Source: Pseudoips prasinana (lineage: Eukaryota > Arthropoda > Insecta > Lepidoptera > Nolidae). Taken from it: DNA of 64,000 nt. Positions 1 through 9,375 of this stretch are shown here, in pieces. Position numbers and translations under genes: made by a program. The stretch covers positions 3,844,001-3,908,000 of the forward strand of contig OX621256.1 in the NCBI GenBank assembly GCA_951640165.1, given 5' to 3'. The notes beneath the pieces were generated by a model. That model saw only the letters and a program-made list of their open reading frames with translations. It was not told where the DNA came from and searched no databases. Numbering within the stretch: the stretch's first letter is position 1; the number at the start of each line of letters is the position of its first letter.

Positions 1-259
1 ACCAAGCACATTTTTCACGCCTACAATTAGATAAAAAATTTAACCTAATATTTTGAACAACATGTGAATACAGTAAAACTATTTTACAATGTCTCTTTAT
101 TCTGGCAAATAAATATTACATTTATTCGTTCAATACTAGAATATTTCAATATAACATCTTGAACGTACTTACTAAGTTATAATAATAATTATTTATTTAT
201 TTCTCTCACAAAGTTTTACATACGGATAAGCAATCTTCATGAGAGCTAATCACTTCGTG
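1..259. other. AT-rich flank, nothing recognised
   Basis: No coding region or known repeat family could be recognised here. It lies beyond the 3' end of the minus-strand LINE. Confidence 0.4.
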
Positions 260-492
260 AGAGCTAGTGCCCGCTGTAGAATAGAGAATAGAATAGAATA
301 GAATTATTTATTTGTAAGAATATTGTTGTCACAGGTTGTTACAGTTTAAAATGTCCAAAATATTCTGCCGTTTCCGGCGCACAAATGTTTACAGGTCAAA
401 TATATTCTTATATTTAATACAAATTCAATTTACAAATTTATTGATTCTGAAACAATTCCCAAGTACTGAAAAAAGGGCACAGTTTTTGAGTT

Positions 493-3432
493 TTACATTG
501 CATTATGGTCTAATTTAAATGTAGCATCGAATTTTTCCTTTAAAAAGTCGTCAACTGAATAATAACATTTATATAATAGAAAATTAAATAGTTTGTTTTT
601 AAATGTCCAGGGATTTAGTGTTTTGAATACATCAGGTAATTTATTATAAACACGAATTGCCATACAAAAAACATTATTAGAGAAAAGTGAAATTCTCTGT
701 GACGGTACACATAATTTATGAATTTTGCGACTCTTCCTAATTACAATATCATTGTGCATATCAAATAAAGTTATATTCTCACGTACAAAGATACAAATTT
801 CGAATACATATAAGGCCGGGAGAGGTAATATTTTAAACTTTTTAAATAGAGGGACACAGCTATCTAATGGTAGGGCTTTGCTTATTATTCGAATACATTT
901 TTTTTGCGCTCGGAATAGTTGAATGACGTCCACAGAATAACCCCATATTATAATACAATACCGTAGTATTGAAGAAACATAACCATGATATGCAAGTAAT
1001 GCAGCGTCTGTACCAGCTACGCGGGTTATTCTACTTAGAGCAAAAACAAATCTATTTACCCTTCCGCACAATTCGTCAATGTGTGCTTTCCAGTTGCAAT
1101 TTTTGTCTATTCTTATCCCTAAAAATTTTGCACTATCTACCTCTTCAACAGCATCATTAGCGTATTTTATGTCTAGCTGCGAACGTTTGCTGTTATAACA
1201 TTGGAACTGTATCATTTTTGTTTTATTGATGTTGGCGTGCAGATTATTGTCTTGTAACCATTTAATTAGTGCGTTTAATGTATTATTGACTTCGTCTTGG
1301 TATTTTTTGATATTATTATCGGTGAGTTTAATACTAAGTGTAGTATCATCTGCGTATAGTATGCAATTATGGGTGGTAAAATTGGGCAAATCATTGATGT
1401 AGAGCAAGAACAGAAATGGTCCTAATATGCTGCCTTGAGGCACACCACTACAGTTTTGCTGAAATGAGGATCGGTGTGTCGTTTTTTCAGTTTCAGTATA
1501 ACTGGTGATCTCTACGCATTGCAGACGATTAGTTAGGTAGCTTTTTATCCAGTTTAATGCATTACCCCTTATACCATAGCGATTTAGTTTGTAAAGAAGC
1601 AATTTGTGATTAACAAAGTCAAATGCTTTTGACATATCTAGAAATATGGACAGTATAGGCTTTTTTTCATTAAGGCTGGAGGTTATAAGTTTTATGAGAG
1701 TAAAACACGCAAGGGTGGTAGATTTGTTTTTTCTAAAGCCAAATTGATTATTTTTTATTATTTCATGAGTTGTTACAAAGGAGTTTAGTTTATCGTACAT
1801 GACTCTTTCGAAAATCTTTGAAATAATGGGTATTAGAGTAATTGGGCGATAATTATTCACATCACCTTTGTCACCCTTTTTGTACAGTGGTTTCACTATA
1901 GAAAATTTAAGTCTTGTGGGAAATATGCCTTCAGTAAATGACAAGTTAATAATATGACTTATGGGAAAAGCTATAAATTGAGAACAATATTTCAATATTT
2001 TTGTATTAATGTCATCATAACCAGTTGAATTAGTGGGATTTAAAGAATTTATAATTTTATATACAGAAAGAGCGTCCGTTGGGGTTAGGTAGATACTATT
2101 AGATATGTCAGAAATTGTTTGTATGTAGTCAAAATTCGCATTGGAGTTACTGACAGAGTGAATAGATTTGTTTGCCACGCTTATGAAGAAGTCATTAAAT
2201 TTATTTGCTATCGTATCTACATTTGTGTATGTGCACTGATCAATTGTAATAGAGTTAATTTCAGATACATAATCCTTGTTTATGCTATTCTTTTTGATAA
2301 TATTCCAAGTAGCTTTACATTTATTCTTAGATTGAAGTATGTAACGTGTGTTATCTATTTTCTGTGCGTGTAAAATGCACCGTCTAAGTATTTTAGCGTA
2401 ATTTTTGTAATTTTTTATATTATTATTTTTATTAGAATTTGTTAATCTATATTTTAAGTACAAACTTCTTTTTTTTATGCAACATTTTCTTATACCCCTT
2501 GTGATCCATTTATTTTTTACAGGTTTATTTGTAACTTTAATTTTCAGAATGGGAAAGCACAGGTTATAAAAGAGAGTCAAATTGTCATGAAAATTATTAA
2601 AAGCTGTGTTAGTATCATCTGTTTCATATACTTCTGAAAAGGACAGAGACGATATGCATGATATGAACGTTTCTATATTTTCATGGCTTAAATCTCTTCT
2701 CTTTTCGAACCAGAATAGTTTTTTGCATTTATCAGCATTTGTGTAAGAGTCGAAACACAGCGATTGACCAGTCTCATGATCAGATAATGCAAGATTATGT
2801 ATTTGTGGCTGAGCGTCGGGTATATTGCTAGCTATAAGATCTATACATGATAATTTTCTTGTTGGTTTGGTAATATGGTTACAAATGTTATAATTTTGCA
2901 AAATGTATTCTAGTTCTTTAAAGTTCTTGTTTACCTTCATCGCATCTATGTTCCAATCACCGCATAGAATTATATTATTATTGTTTCGTTTAGTTAATTT
3001 TTTTAAGATATTATTTAGGCATTCTAGAAATAAGTTTACATTTGAGTTAGGTGTACGATAAATACAAACTACAAAGACTCTAAGTGTGATAATTTCTATG
3101 GCACAGTATTCAAAATGTAGCAGCAAGGGATCTGGTAAATTATAGATAGGTTTACACTCTAGGTCTTTTTTTACCATTATGCATGTCCCACCTCTGCGCT
3201 GGTGAGGTCTTGAGAAAGACGAGACTAACCTAAAGTTTTTCATCAATAAGTTCGGTTCTGATCCTTTCCGTATAAAAGTCTCACAAAAACATAAAATGTC
3301 AATATCTGTACCCTTTGATTCCAGCTCTAACAAAGTTATTTCTAACAGATCAATTTTATTTAAAATACCAGCAATATTTTGGTGAAATATGGTACATTTA
3401 CGTTTAGTTTCGAAAAAGCTTTTTCTCCATAT
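493..3432 (-). CDS. LINE ORF2: AP-like endonuclease + reverse transcriptase
   Basis: Nicks target DNA and copies the element's RNA by target-primed reverse transcription in the nucleus. Numbering from the leucine codon at 3333 (946 residues): endonuclease at about 1-190, with CETF (17-20), IYRTP (91-95), CGDWNID (124-130) and SDH (184-186); reverse transcriptase at about 430-740, with NNYRPITLIP (493-502), NQFGFRK (529-535), FLDMSKAFD (564-572), GVPQGSILGP (630-639) and the catalytic YADD (660-663). The C-terminus ends in a CYYS..DFL motif shared with the LINE at 18-21 kb. The open frame starts at 3432, directly after an in-frame TAA at 3433-3435. The conserved endonuclease start (TIFHQN) lies upstream of any AUG: the first methionine codon is well inside the domain. 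ORF2 overlaps the end of ORF1 by 29 nt in the +1 frame, so it is probably made by frameshifting or termination-reinitiation. Confidence 0.9.
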   Translation of the reverse strand: MWRKSFFETKRKCTIFHQNIAGILNKIDLLEITLLELESKGTDIDILCFCETFIRKGSEPNLLMKNFRLVSSFSRPHQRRGGTCIMVKKDLECKPIYNLPDPLLLHFEYCAIEIITLRVFVVCIYRTPNSNVNLFLECLNNILKKLTKRNNNNIILCGDWNIDAMKVNKNFKELEYILQNYNICNHITKPTRKLSCIDLIASNIPDAQPQIHNLALSDHETGQSLCFDSYTNADKCKKLFWFEKRRDLSHENIETFISCISSLSFSEVYETDDTNTAFNNFHDNLTLFYNLCFPILKIKVTNKPVKNKWITRGIRKCCIKKRSLYLKYRLTNSNKNNNIKNYKNYAKILRRCILHAQKIDNTRYILQSKNKCKATWNIIKKNSINKDYVSEINSITIDQCTYTNVDTIANKFNDFFISVANKSIHSVSNSNANFDYIQTISDISNSIYLTPTDALSVYKIINSLNPTNSTGYDDINTKILKYCSQFIAFPISHIINLSFTEGIFPTRLKFSIVKPLYKKGDKGDVNNYRPITLIPIISKIFERVMYDKLNSFVTTHEIIKNNQFGFRKNKSTTLACFTLIKLITSSLNEKKPILSIFLDMSKAFDFVNHKLLLYKLNRYGIRGNALNWIKSYLTNRLQCVEITSYTETEKTTHRSSFQQNCSGVPQGSILGPFLFLLYINDLPNFTTHNCILYADDTTLSIKLTDNNIKKYQDEVNNTLNALIKWLQDNNLHANINKTKMIQFQCYNSKRSQLDIKYANDAVEEVDSAKFLGIRIDKNCNWKAHIDELCGRVNRFVFALSRITRVAGTDAALLAYHGYVSSILRYCIIIWGYSVDVIQLFRAQKKCIRIISKALPLDSCVPLFKKFKILPLPALYVFEICIFVRENITLFDMHNDIVIRKSRKIHKLCVPSQRISLFSNNVFCMAIRVYNKLPDVFKTLNPWTFKNKLFNFLLYKCYYSVDDFLKEKFDATFKLDHNAM
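3404..3432 (-). other. ORF1/ORF2 overlap with UUU_CGA (+1 frameshift candidate)
   Basis: Read on the minus strand in ORF1 frame: AAG CTT TTT CGA AAC TAA, with TTT at 3415-3413, CGA at 3412-3410 and the stop at 3406-3404. Slipping one base forward at UUU gives UUC then GAA, which is the ORF2 frame. UUU followed by the rare Arg codon CGN is the known influenza PA-X and amalgavirus +1 frameshift motif. Function here is inferred from the motif, its position, the lack of an ORF2 AUG, and recurrence in the LINE at 18 kb. Confidence 0.5.
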
Positions 3433-4645
3433 TTACATCTAATGACTGAATCTTTTTTTGTTTTACATCAAAATAGTACGGAATCGTTCCTTTTCTCTTT
3501 ATGTTTGAGATTTGAGTGCTCAAAGTACTATTACTTGTTATAGACAGTGTGTGATTAGATTTAAATGCTGTGTACATAATTTTTTTATAGTTAATATTGT
3601 CTATTTCTATATTAAGTTTGAAGCAAGTCAGTCTTTTAGATATATGATTATAGTTTTTACCTCTATATATATTCTCTGTTGTATCGATGAACATGCAGTT
3701 AGAATAATTTTTTACAAATAATTTTAATTGACCATTTAATAAACTAACATTTAAATATGCATTATTTGTAATATTTAAGACAAACACTCGAAATTTTTTT
3801 AGTTTGTTTAGTGCGTTGCTCATCTCTGAAAGAAATAAGTAGGGATTTTTATCATTGCTCCCTATACCTAGTACAATGACATCATCGTCATGTAAGTTTT
3901 TTAAATAGTCATCTATATTACACAATATCTGAGTACTAGTAGCCCATGGTTTCGACACTACTGACACGGAATAAACATTGTTCCAGTGATTTCTGTCCCT
4001 CTGTCTCTTTATTTCCTTGCCAAAATTGCGTACTTGCTGGTCACCCAAAATTATAATTCTGGACAAGTTGTTCTTTTCGTGTGCAGTGACACCCTCTTGT
4101 TTCGTGTTTTTCATATTTAACGGAGAAGTAGAAGCTTGAGCGCAGGGAATACTTTCGTTATTTTGGAGTAATTGTGTTACTTGTGTGTTCATTTCAGGTT
4201 CGACAATGTTATGGGATGAGCATATTATTTTTGTGTTGCTATCTTGCGAAAAGTTTTTTTGTATATTTTCCATCTGGATCGGCAAATGTGTATTGTGTTC
4301 TTGAGTAATTGAATTGTCCTTGAATGGGGAGTTTCTGAATGAATCCGTTAGTTGGCGTTTGATATTCAGTTTCTTTGAAGATGGTTGACGTGAAATTGAT
4401 ATGGGGCTTTTACATAATTGCTTTAATATTTCAATTTCCTGGGTAAGGCGAGTCACCTGTTTCTTTAGTTCTACATTTTCTAGGATGATATTTTCGAGTT
4501 CACTTTGAGTAGATTGTAAGTCTGATTTTAGGATACTTATTTCCGAGGTCATTTCATCCCGGCACAGTGTCGTAATATGCGAAGACAGGTCTAATTTTAA
4601 TTGTAGGTTTATAAAACCGGCCAAGTGCGAGTCGGACTCGCACAT
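3404..4645 (-). CDS. LINE ORF1: coiled coil + degenerate SGNH-esterase-like domain
   Basis: Probable RNA-binding/structural ORF1 protein, 413 residues as read. Residues 30-78 are a leucine/glutamate-rich coiled coil. Residues about 196-340 look like the SGNH-hydrolase fold found in ORF1 of some CR1/L2-type elements: a hydrophobic strand followed by GDQQ (201-204) where GDS is expected, then VIVLGIGSND (256-265) matching the GxND block. The nucleophile serine is replaced by glutamine, so esterase activity is doubtful. The first 12 or so residues, including the ATG at 4643-4645, are encoded by the neighbouring repeat rather than by the LINE, so this start is an accident of insertion and the true N-terminus is lost. 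ORF1 ends KLFRN-stop, where UUU_CGA precedes the stop by one codon. Confidence 0.75.
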   Translation of the reverse strand: MCESDSHLAGFINLQLKLDLSSHITTLCRDEMTSEISILKSDLQSTQSELENIILENVELKKQVTRLTQEIEILKQLCKSPISISRQPSSKKLNIKRQLTDSFRNSPFKDNSITQEHNTHLPIQMENIQKNFSQDSNTKIICSSHNIVEPEMNTQVTQLLQNNESIPCAQASTSPLNMKNTKQEGVTAHEKNNLSRIIILGDQQVRNFGKEIKRQRDRNHWNNVYSVSVVSKPWATSTQILCNIDDYLKNLHDDDVIVLGIGSNDKNPYLFLSEMSNALNKLKKFRVFVLNITNNAYLNVSLLNGQLKLFVKNYSNCMFIDTTENIYRGKNYNHISKRLTCFKLNIEIDNINYKKIMYTAFKSNHTLSITSNSTLSTQISNIKRKGTIPYYFDVKQKKIQSLDVNMEKKLFRN

Positions 4646-5208
4646 GAAGGGTTCCGTAGCAGAAAGTATTTCAGTTGATTAAATGAAAGCAAATTGCGGT
4701 TTATGACGTATTAAAAAAAACTACTTGCTAGATCTCTTTCAAACCAATTTTCGTTGTTAGTTTCTACGATAATGTACATCATATATTTTTTTTTAGTTTT
4801 ATTATTCTCTTATTTTAGAAGTTACAGGGGGGGACACTCATTTTACCACTTTGGAAGTGTCTCTCGCGCAAACTATTCAGTTTAGAAAAGAATGATATTA
4901 GAAACCTCAATATGATTTTTGAAGACCTATCCATAAACACACCCACCCACATGTATGGGTACGATGAAAATTTTTTTTTTGATTTTCTATTCTATGTATG
5001 GCGACCCCCCAAAATTATTGTTCTTTTTCTATTTTTGTGTAATAATCTTAATGCGGTTCACTGAATACATCTTCTTACCGAGTTTCAACAGTACAGCTGT
5101 TATAGTTTCGGAAAAAGTGGCTGTGACATACTGACGGACAGACAAACAGACAGACATGACGAATCTATAAGGGTTCCGTTTTTTCCATTTGGCTACGGAA
5201 CCCTAAAA
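4609..5208. repeat. Lepidopteran interspersed repeat ending in ACGGAACCCTAAAA
   Basis: Begins AACCGGCCAAGTGCGAGTCG, followed by AAGGGTTCCGTA, and ends AAGGGTTCCG..CTACGGAACCCTAAAA. The inverted GGGTTCCGTA/TACGGAACCC pair near both ends suggests a non-autonomous element. It interrupts the 5' part of the adjacent LINE and supplies the apparent start codon of its ORF1. I know this end motif as common in moth and butterfly DNA, but I cannot assign the family. Confidence 0.6.
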
Positions 5209-5790
5209 ACCTGTATTACATGTCACCACTCACCAGTGCCCACTCCGTAAATTATATACATGGTAAAATTTTGCAGTTATGGTTATGTAGGTATACATGT
5301 TGGCTGATACATCTAAGATAAGTTCAACACAACAAAAAAATTAAATAATAAAAAAAAACTAATAAAACTGTAGCTAATGTAAAGATGTGTATATAGGCGT
5401 GTGTGTACGGGTTTAGACTTAACAGTATTTACTTATTATGTAGAATGATATGATTCAATTGCGACAACATATTATTACCTACTTCTTCTTTTGTTTTAAT
5501 ATATTTTGTCTATTACCTAAAAACATTTGGAAAGAAAACAACACTTTTTATGGATCTAATGCAATATACATATAACGTTAGCCTAAGAAGTACCTTTATT
5601 ACCCTAGACTCAAGGAATTCTCCACAAACTGGCAACCTCTATATAAATTAATATGAGTAGTTGGTAATCATAGATCGCGCTGCTAAATACAAGGTGACTT
5701 TAGGATACAGTGTTAAGGGCACAGTTATACACACACCCACACACACACACCGATATGACACACAGACAAATTATGAGATTTTCTTTTGGA
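5209..5790. other. No gene seen; short (CA)n tract
   Basis: AT-rich sequence with a short CA microsatellite near 5731-5751. No protein or repeat family recognised. Confidence 0.4.
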
Positions 5791-5794
5791 TGTG

Positions 5795-5945
5795 TTGACT
5801 ATGCTCGGAGTTCCCCTTGCCAAGGTGAAGTGGCAGTGGGCAGGGCACATAGCTCGTAGAACCGACAGCCGCCGGGGCAGAAAAGTTCTAGTGTCGACTA
5901 AGAATCGGAAAAGGCAGCGTGGGAAGGGAAGGCAGGCAAGTGGGG
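5795..5945 (+). pseudogene. RTE-like LINE C-terminal fragment
   Basis: A plus-strand frame reads AKVKWQWAGHIARR then a basic stretch. This matches the C-terminal part of the longer RTE-like fragment at 15310-15830 (KLKWQWAGHIARRTDGRW). Short, diverged and without a reverse transcriptase core. Confidence 0.6.
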
Positions 5946-6044
5946 TACCGACCAAGTAAATCGAACCCGGAACACAGAGTGAAGAGGTGATTATCTTAAC
6001 CGCTGCGGCACACTCAACGCGGACGGGGGCCGCGTCATGTCATT

Positions 6045-6266
6045 AACGTAGAGCGAAAGTTGCACAAAACTCCCTAAAATGATGATCTTGCCCTCTCTCC
6101 GCCAGTAATCGCCCAGAGTCGAGGTTCGAACCCCACAGGGGGTGCCCTCCGGCGCGGCTTACTTAATTGCTAGACGGCTTGAGCCCTCTGCTCGCCTCTA
6201 TAGTCCGGTGAAGTAGTGAAAGCCTCCTAGGCTGACTATAGCATCACGTCAAAAAAAAAAAAAAAA
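6045..6266 (+). mobile_element. tRNA-derived SINE with poly(A) tail
   Basis: Contains a Pol III B-box-like GGTTCGAACCCC near 6123, a body with TCCGGTGAAGTAGTGAAAGC, and a run of 15-16 A at about 6250-6265. A second diverged copy of the body lies at about 53345-53465. Just upstream (5978-6050) is a fragment of another tRNA-like SINE on the opposite strand. Confidence 0.6.
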
Positions 6267-6308
6267 GCTGCGGCACACGTGCAGTCATATATAGTTAATT
6301 TGTAATAT

Positions 6309-6447
6309 GTACAGACGCCAGCACATCCAGCTATCCCAATCTGTCAAATTTCTTTTATAGTTTTTCAATTTATTACAAAAGCATAAGGATCACTTTCTAT
6401 TGGGGAAGTTTGACAGATGGAGTGGCTTGGTGTGCTGGCGTCCGTAC
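6309..6447. mobile_element. Foldback MITE, family 1 copy 1
   Basis: Terminal inverted repeats start GTACAGACGCCAGCACATC and end GTGCTGGCGTCCGTAC, with arms continuing through CCCAATCTGTCAAATTTC. A sister copy sits inside a SINE at 16412-16552. The internal part is AT-rich and non-coding. Confidence 0.75.
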
Positions 6448-6518
6448 TAGGATTCATGATCTGACAAACAAGCTCTTTTTAATGTCCATGTGAACAAAAA
6501 CAGACACATTATATATTT

Positions 6519-6765
6519 TAGCCTAGTTGGTAGTGCTCCTGCCTACGAAGCTGGTGGTCCTGTGTTCGAATCCCGGTAAGTGCAAATATTTGTGTGATGA
6601 GCACGAATATTTGTTTCTGAGTCATGGATGTTTTCTATGTATATAAGTATTTATCTATCTATATAAGTATGTATATCGTCGCCTGGTACCCATAGTACAA
6701 GCTTTGCTTAGTTTGGGGCTAGGATGATCTGTGTGACATTGTTCCTAGATATTATTATTATTATT
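6519..6765 (+). mobile_element. SINE family A (tRNA-derived)
   Basis: Head with an A-box-like TAGCCTAGTTGGTAGTG and a B-box-like GTTCGAATCCCGG, then a body with AGCACGAATATTTGTTTCTG and a terminal part with CCTGGTACCCATAGTAC and AAGCTTTGCTTAGTTTGGGG. Seven copies occur in the window: 6519, 10140, 11318 (+) and 14753, 16368, 34203, 40398 (-). Confidence 0.8.
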
Positions 6766-6967
6766 TAATTTTCATTAAGTTTCAATGTGATTTGTCTTTT
6801 GTTTGTGAATCAATTAAAACAGTTAATTATAAGCCACTTTTGCACGAGATTTATATCACTATGTCATGAGGAAGTATCGTATTCAATCCCTTCCTCACAC
6901 GGCTGGGCTAGTCTTATTTGACTTTGTTATGAACCGAACACATGGAGCAGTGTTTCTAAAATAGAAG

Positions 6968-7320
6968 TGTTAAATTCGGTTGCATCGCGCATCGATCGTC
7001 AGTTCGCAGGTGGACCGACGTGGGAAGCGTCACCTGACGCGACCTATATTTTATTTATAAGTTCCGATCCGAATAGGGATGGGAGATCAATGTGAAAATA
7101 TCGATAATTCACTTATGACTTCAATACTTTATAAAGGACTAGAGATTATCTAGAGTCGAGCTGTCCGTAATAACTATCTGCGGTAAAAAAAAGGTTGCAT
7201 CGCGAAGCTGTCGTCAGTTCGCAGGTGGACCTACGTCCATCTCAGGTGACCTATATTTTATACAGATCCGAATAGGGGTGGGATATCAATTTTTACTACA
7301 ATACCTTATAAAAGACTACA
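6968..7320. repeat. Degenerate direct repeat, two units about 225 bp apart
   Basis: GGTTGCATCGCG, GTCAGTTCGCAGGTGGACC, GACCTATATTTTAT and GATCCGAATAGGG occur in the same order at 6977-7080 and 7192-7280, with diverged sequence between. No coding potential seen. Confidence 0.65.
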
Positions 7321-7794
7321 GATGTCGTCCTGTTGGATAATTAGAGCAACGTAATATAGACCTAAGCTTGCATTTTGCTAATTTGGCCTTTGTAAAATTC
7401 AAACCGTAGAATTATTGGAATTCATCAGTTTTATGAGATCACTGCTTCGTTGTAACATTATGTCTCTCGCTTTGCTAGTAGTGGAACCACTTTTCTTGAA
7501 CTCATACTCATTAAGTTATTCAATTTCTTTCTGATTAAATTCGTACAAATATGATCGGCAAGTTTAAACTTGGCGCGCGGTCTAGGTAGTTGGATGACCG
7601 CCGCGTGCTTTGCAGAGTATTTAAAGCTGTTTTCCACGGTTGTAGTCGTTTGACAATAGTTGTAAAGCCATATCAGAGGACTATTGGGCGGCTAAGACAA
7701 CTCTAACACTAGGGTAACCACTTACGCCCTTACGCTAAAGTAAAGTAAGTGAAATACATTGCAGGATCCAAGAGATTGGAAGTAATTCCCGTGA
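7321..7794. other. No gene recognised
   Basis: Part of this stretch (about 7670-7730) resembles fragments of the repeat family at 14455 and 37945. Nothing else could be supported. Confidence 0.35.
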
Positions 7795-8042
7795 CATACC
7801 ACCAAGGAAAGATATTAGGGCACTTAATACGACATAACACCTTTATGAAGCATATTATTGAAGGCAAAATAGAGGCAAGGAGAGGATGAGGAAGACCAAG
7901 AAGGATCTATATGGATCAGGTAAAGGAAAACAAAAATGTAATGAAGTCAAAGTTCTCGCCGAAAGCCGAGACGATTGGAAGTCGCTCCATCGACAAGACC
8001 ATCGACATAGCTCTTAAATATGATGATGATGATGACCACTCA
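7795..8042 (+). pseudogene. LINE reverse transcriptase C-terminal fragment, (GAT)n tail
   Basis: A plus-strand frame reads ILGHLIRHNTFMKHIIEGK, an in-frame stop, then GRPRRIYMDQVKEN, and later a region ending in tandem GAT triplets. This is the usual C-terminal tail of RTE-type or related LINE polymerases, 3' end only. The in-frame TGA and lack of the catalytic core make it a dead 5'-truncated copy. Confidence 0.6.
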
Positions 8043-8535
8043 GTGTCATTTCATTGCCTGCCACTGTTGATACTAGCTTACAAGAGTTGCACTGGAGGGC
8101 AAAAAGCTGGGACTATACGCATTCCTTCGAGTTACGATGTTCATATCTCAGCAAATCGATATTACCGTCCCCGCACTAGCTTTTCTACAGCCTATACAAT
8201 ACAGTATTAAGTGTCAACCAGCGATCCGTTACGGTAGCTTTTAAAAAAACACCTCGTCCTTCCCCAGACACCGAAAAACGTCTTAAAAAGGTATCAGTGA
8301 ATTAAATTGCTTTAATAATATATCTTTTCGGACTTTGTACTCTGTCGATACTCTTTTCTTTTTAATGACGGCGTGCGGATTTTAGTTGTGTGTATTGTTA
8401 ACAAGATTGATTTTAAAACCATACAATGAAAATATTGTTTAATAAAACATAGAACCGACTTCTACTTCTTCTTTATTAACGAATAGAATACAATTTATAT
8501 GTAACAATCTTATAAGCTAATAGAAACTTACACAG
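8043..8535. other. No gene recognised
   Basis: No protein domain or repeat family could be identified. Confidence 0.35.
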
Positions 8536-8539
8536 CATC

Positions 8540-8880
8540 ACTGATGTGAGGCTGACGGCAAAGGATATCACCATTTCATCCCGTGGGGGGCGTAGAAGTC
8601 GACCTGAGGGAATATCTTCCAGAGAAAGGGCAGTAGTAGTCTCTCTGTATACTATGACCATCATACCGCGATCGCCTATCCTTCTGCCAATCGCGGCGAT
8701 TATGGCATATCCCTCCAAATGCTGGAAACAACTCCATGGAGGAAATATTTTCCCGGCCTAAGTGCGGTCACCAACTCTCATGCCAAGCGCGGTGACAAAG
8801 GCAAATCCCTCCAATGGCCTTATTATGGCCTGTGTCCAGCAGTGGACGATAACAGGCTGATGATGATGATGATGGGACAT
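8540..8880 (+). repeat. LINE-like 3' fragment, (ATG)n tail
   Basis: Contains CATCCCGTGGGGGGCGTAGA, GTCGACCTGAGGGAATATC and a block ending CAGCAGTGGACG followed by GATGATG repeats. The first half recurs inverted at 27110-27340 and diverged at 42370-42500. The terminal block (CCAGCAGTGGACG + TGATG) matches the RTE-like tails elsewhere in the window. Short open frames here are incidental. Confidence 0.5.
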
Positions 8881-8939
8881 TATTCACACACGGTCATCTG
8901 ATCCAAAATTGTTAATAAATTGATTAATACATACTTATA

Positions 8940-9375
8940 TTGATAACCACACCCAGAGAGGACAAAAAAATATGTTCACGCACACAAATATCTGTCCTGG
9001 GTGGGAATCGAACCCACGCCCTGGGGCTCTACCGGCTAAGTCGCCGAACATAGATTTCTTAAATGGCGTTCAAATAAATAAAGGTTAAAATTACTTGATC
9101 AATCGTTAAATCGGATTCCATGAGCACATGTGACGTCAAAAATGGTCCGGAATCGATTATCAACGTTGAAGCCGATTTAACGATGAGTAAGTCATTTTTA
9201 ACTTTTATTTATTTCAACGCCATTTAAGAAATCGATGTTCGGCGACTTAACCAGTAGCCCCGCAGACAGGACAAACAGATATGTTCACACACACAAATAT
9301 CTGTCCTGGGTGGAATACGAACCCACGACCTGCGGCGTGAAAGCCATGTACATACCACGCCAACAGGCCAATATC
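8940..9375. mobile_element. Foldback family 4, copy 1, within SINE-like heads
   Basis: The inverted repeat runs about 9030-9250: GATTTCTTAAATGGCGTTCA at the left pairs with AACGCCATTTAAGAAATCGA at the right, and the arms continue through the ATAAATAAAGGTTAAAA and AATCGTTAAATCGG blocks. Both sides carry fragments of SINE family B (CTGTCCTGGGTGG). Two other copies lie at 50537-50790 and 61385-61605. Confidence 0.7.

Larger units (their letters stand above)
260..4611 (-). mobile_element. Non-LTR retrotransposon (CR1/Jockey-like), 5' truncated
   Basis: A minus-strand LINE with two overlapping reading frames: ORF1 with a coiled coil and esterase-like domain, and ORF2 with endonuclease and reverse transcriptase. 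The 3' end carries a short pentamer-type tail, seen on the plus strand as repeated GAATA around 282-303, as is usual for LINEs that end in microsatellites rather than poly(A). The 5' end is missing: at about 4609-4612 the element runs directly into an unrelated interspersed repeat. ORF2 has no stop or frameshift, so the copy is young or was recently active despite the truncation. Confidence 0.85.
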
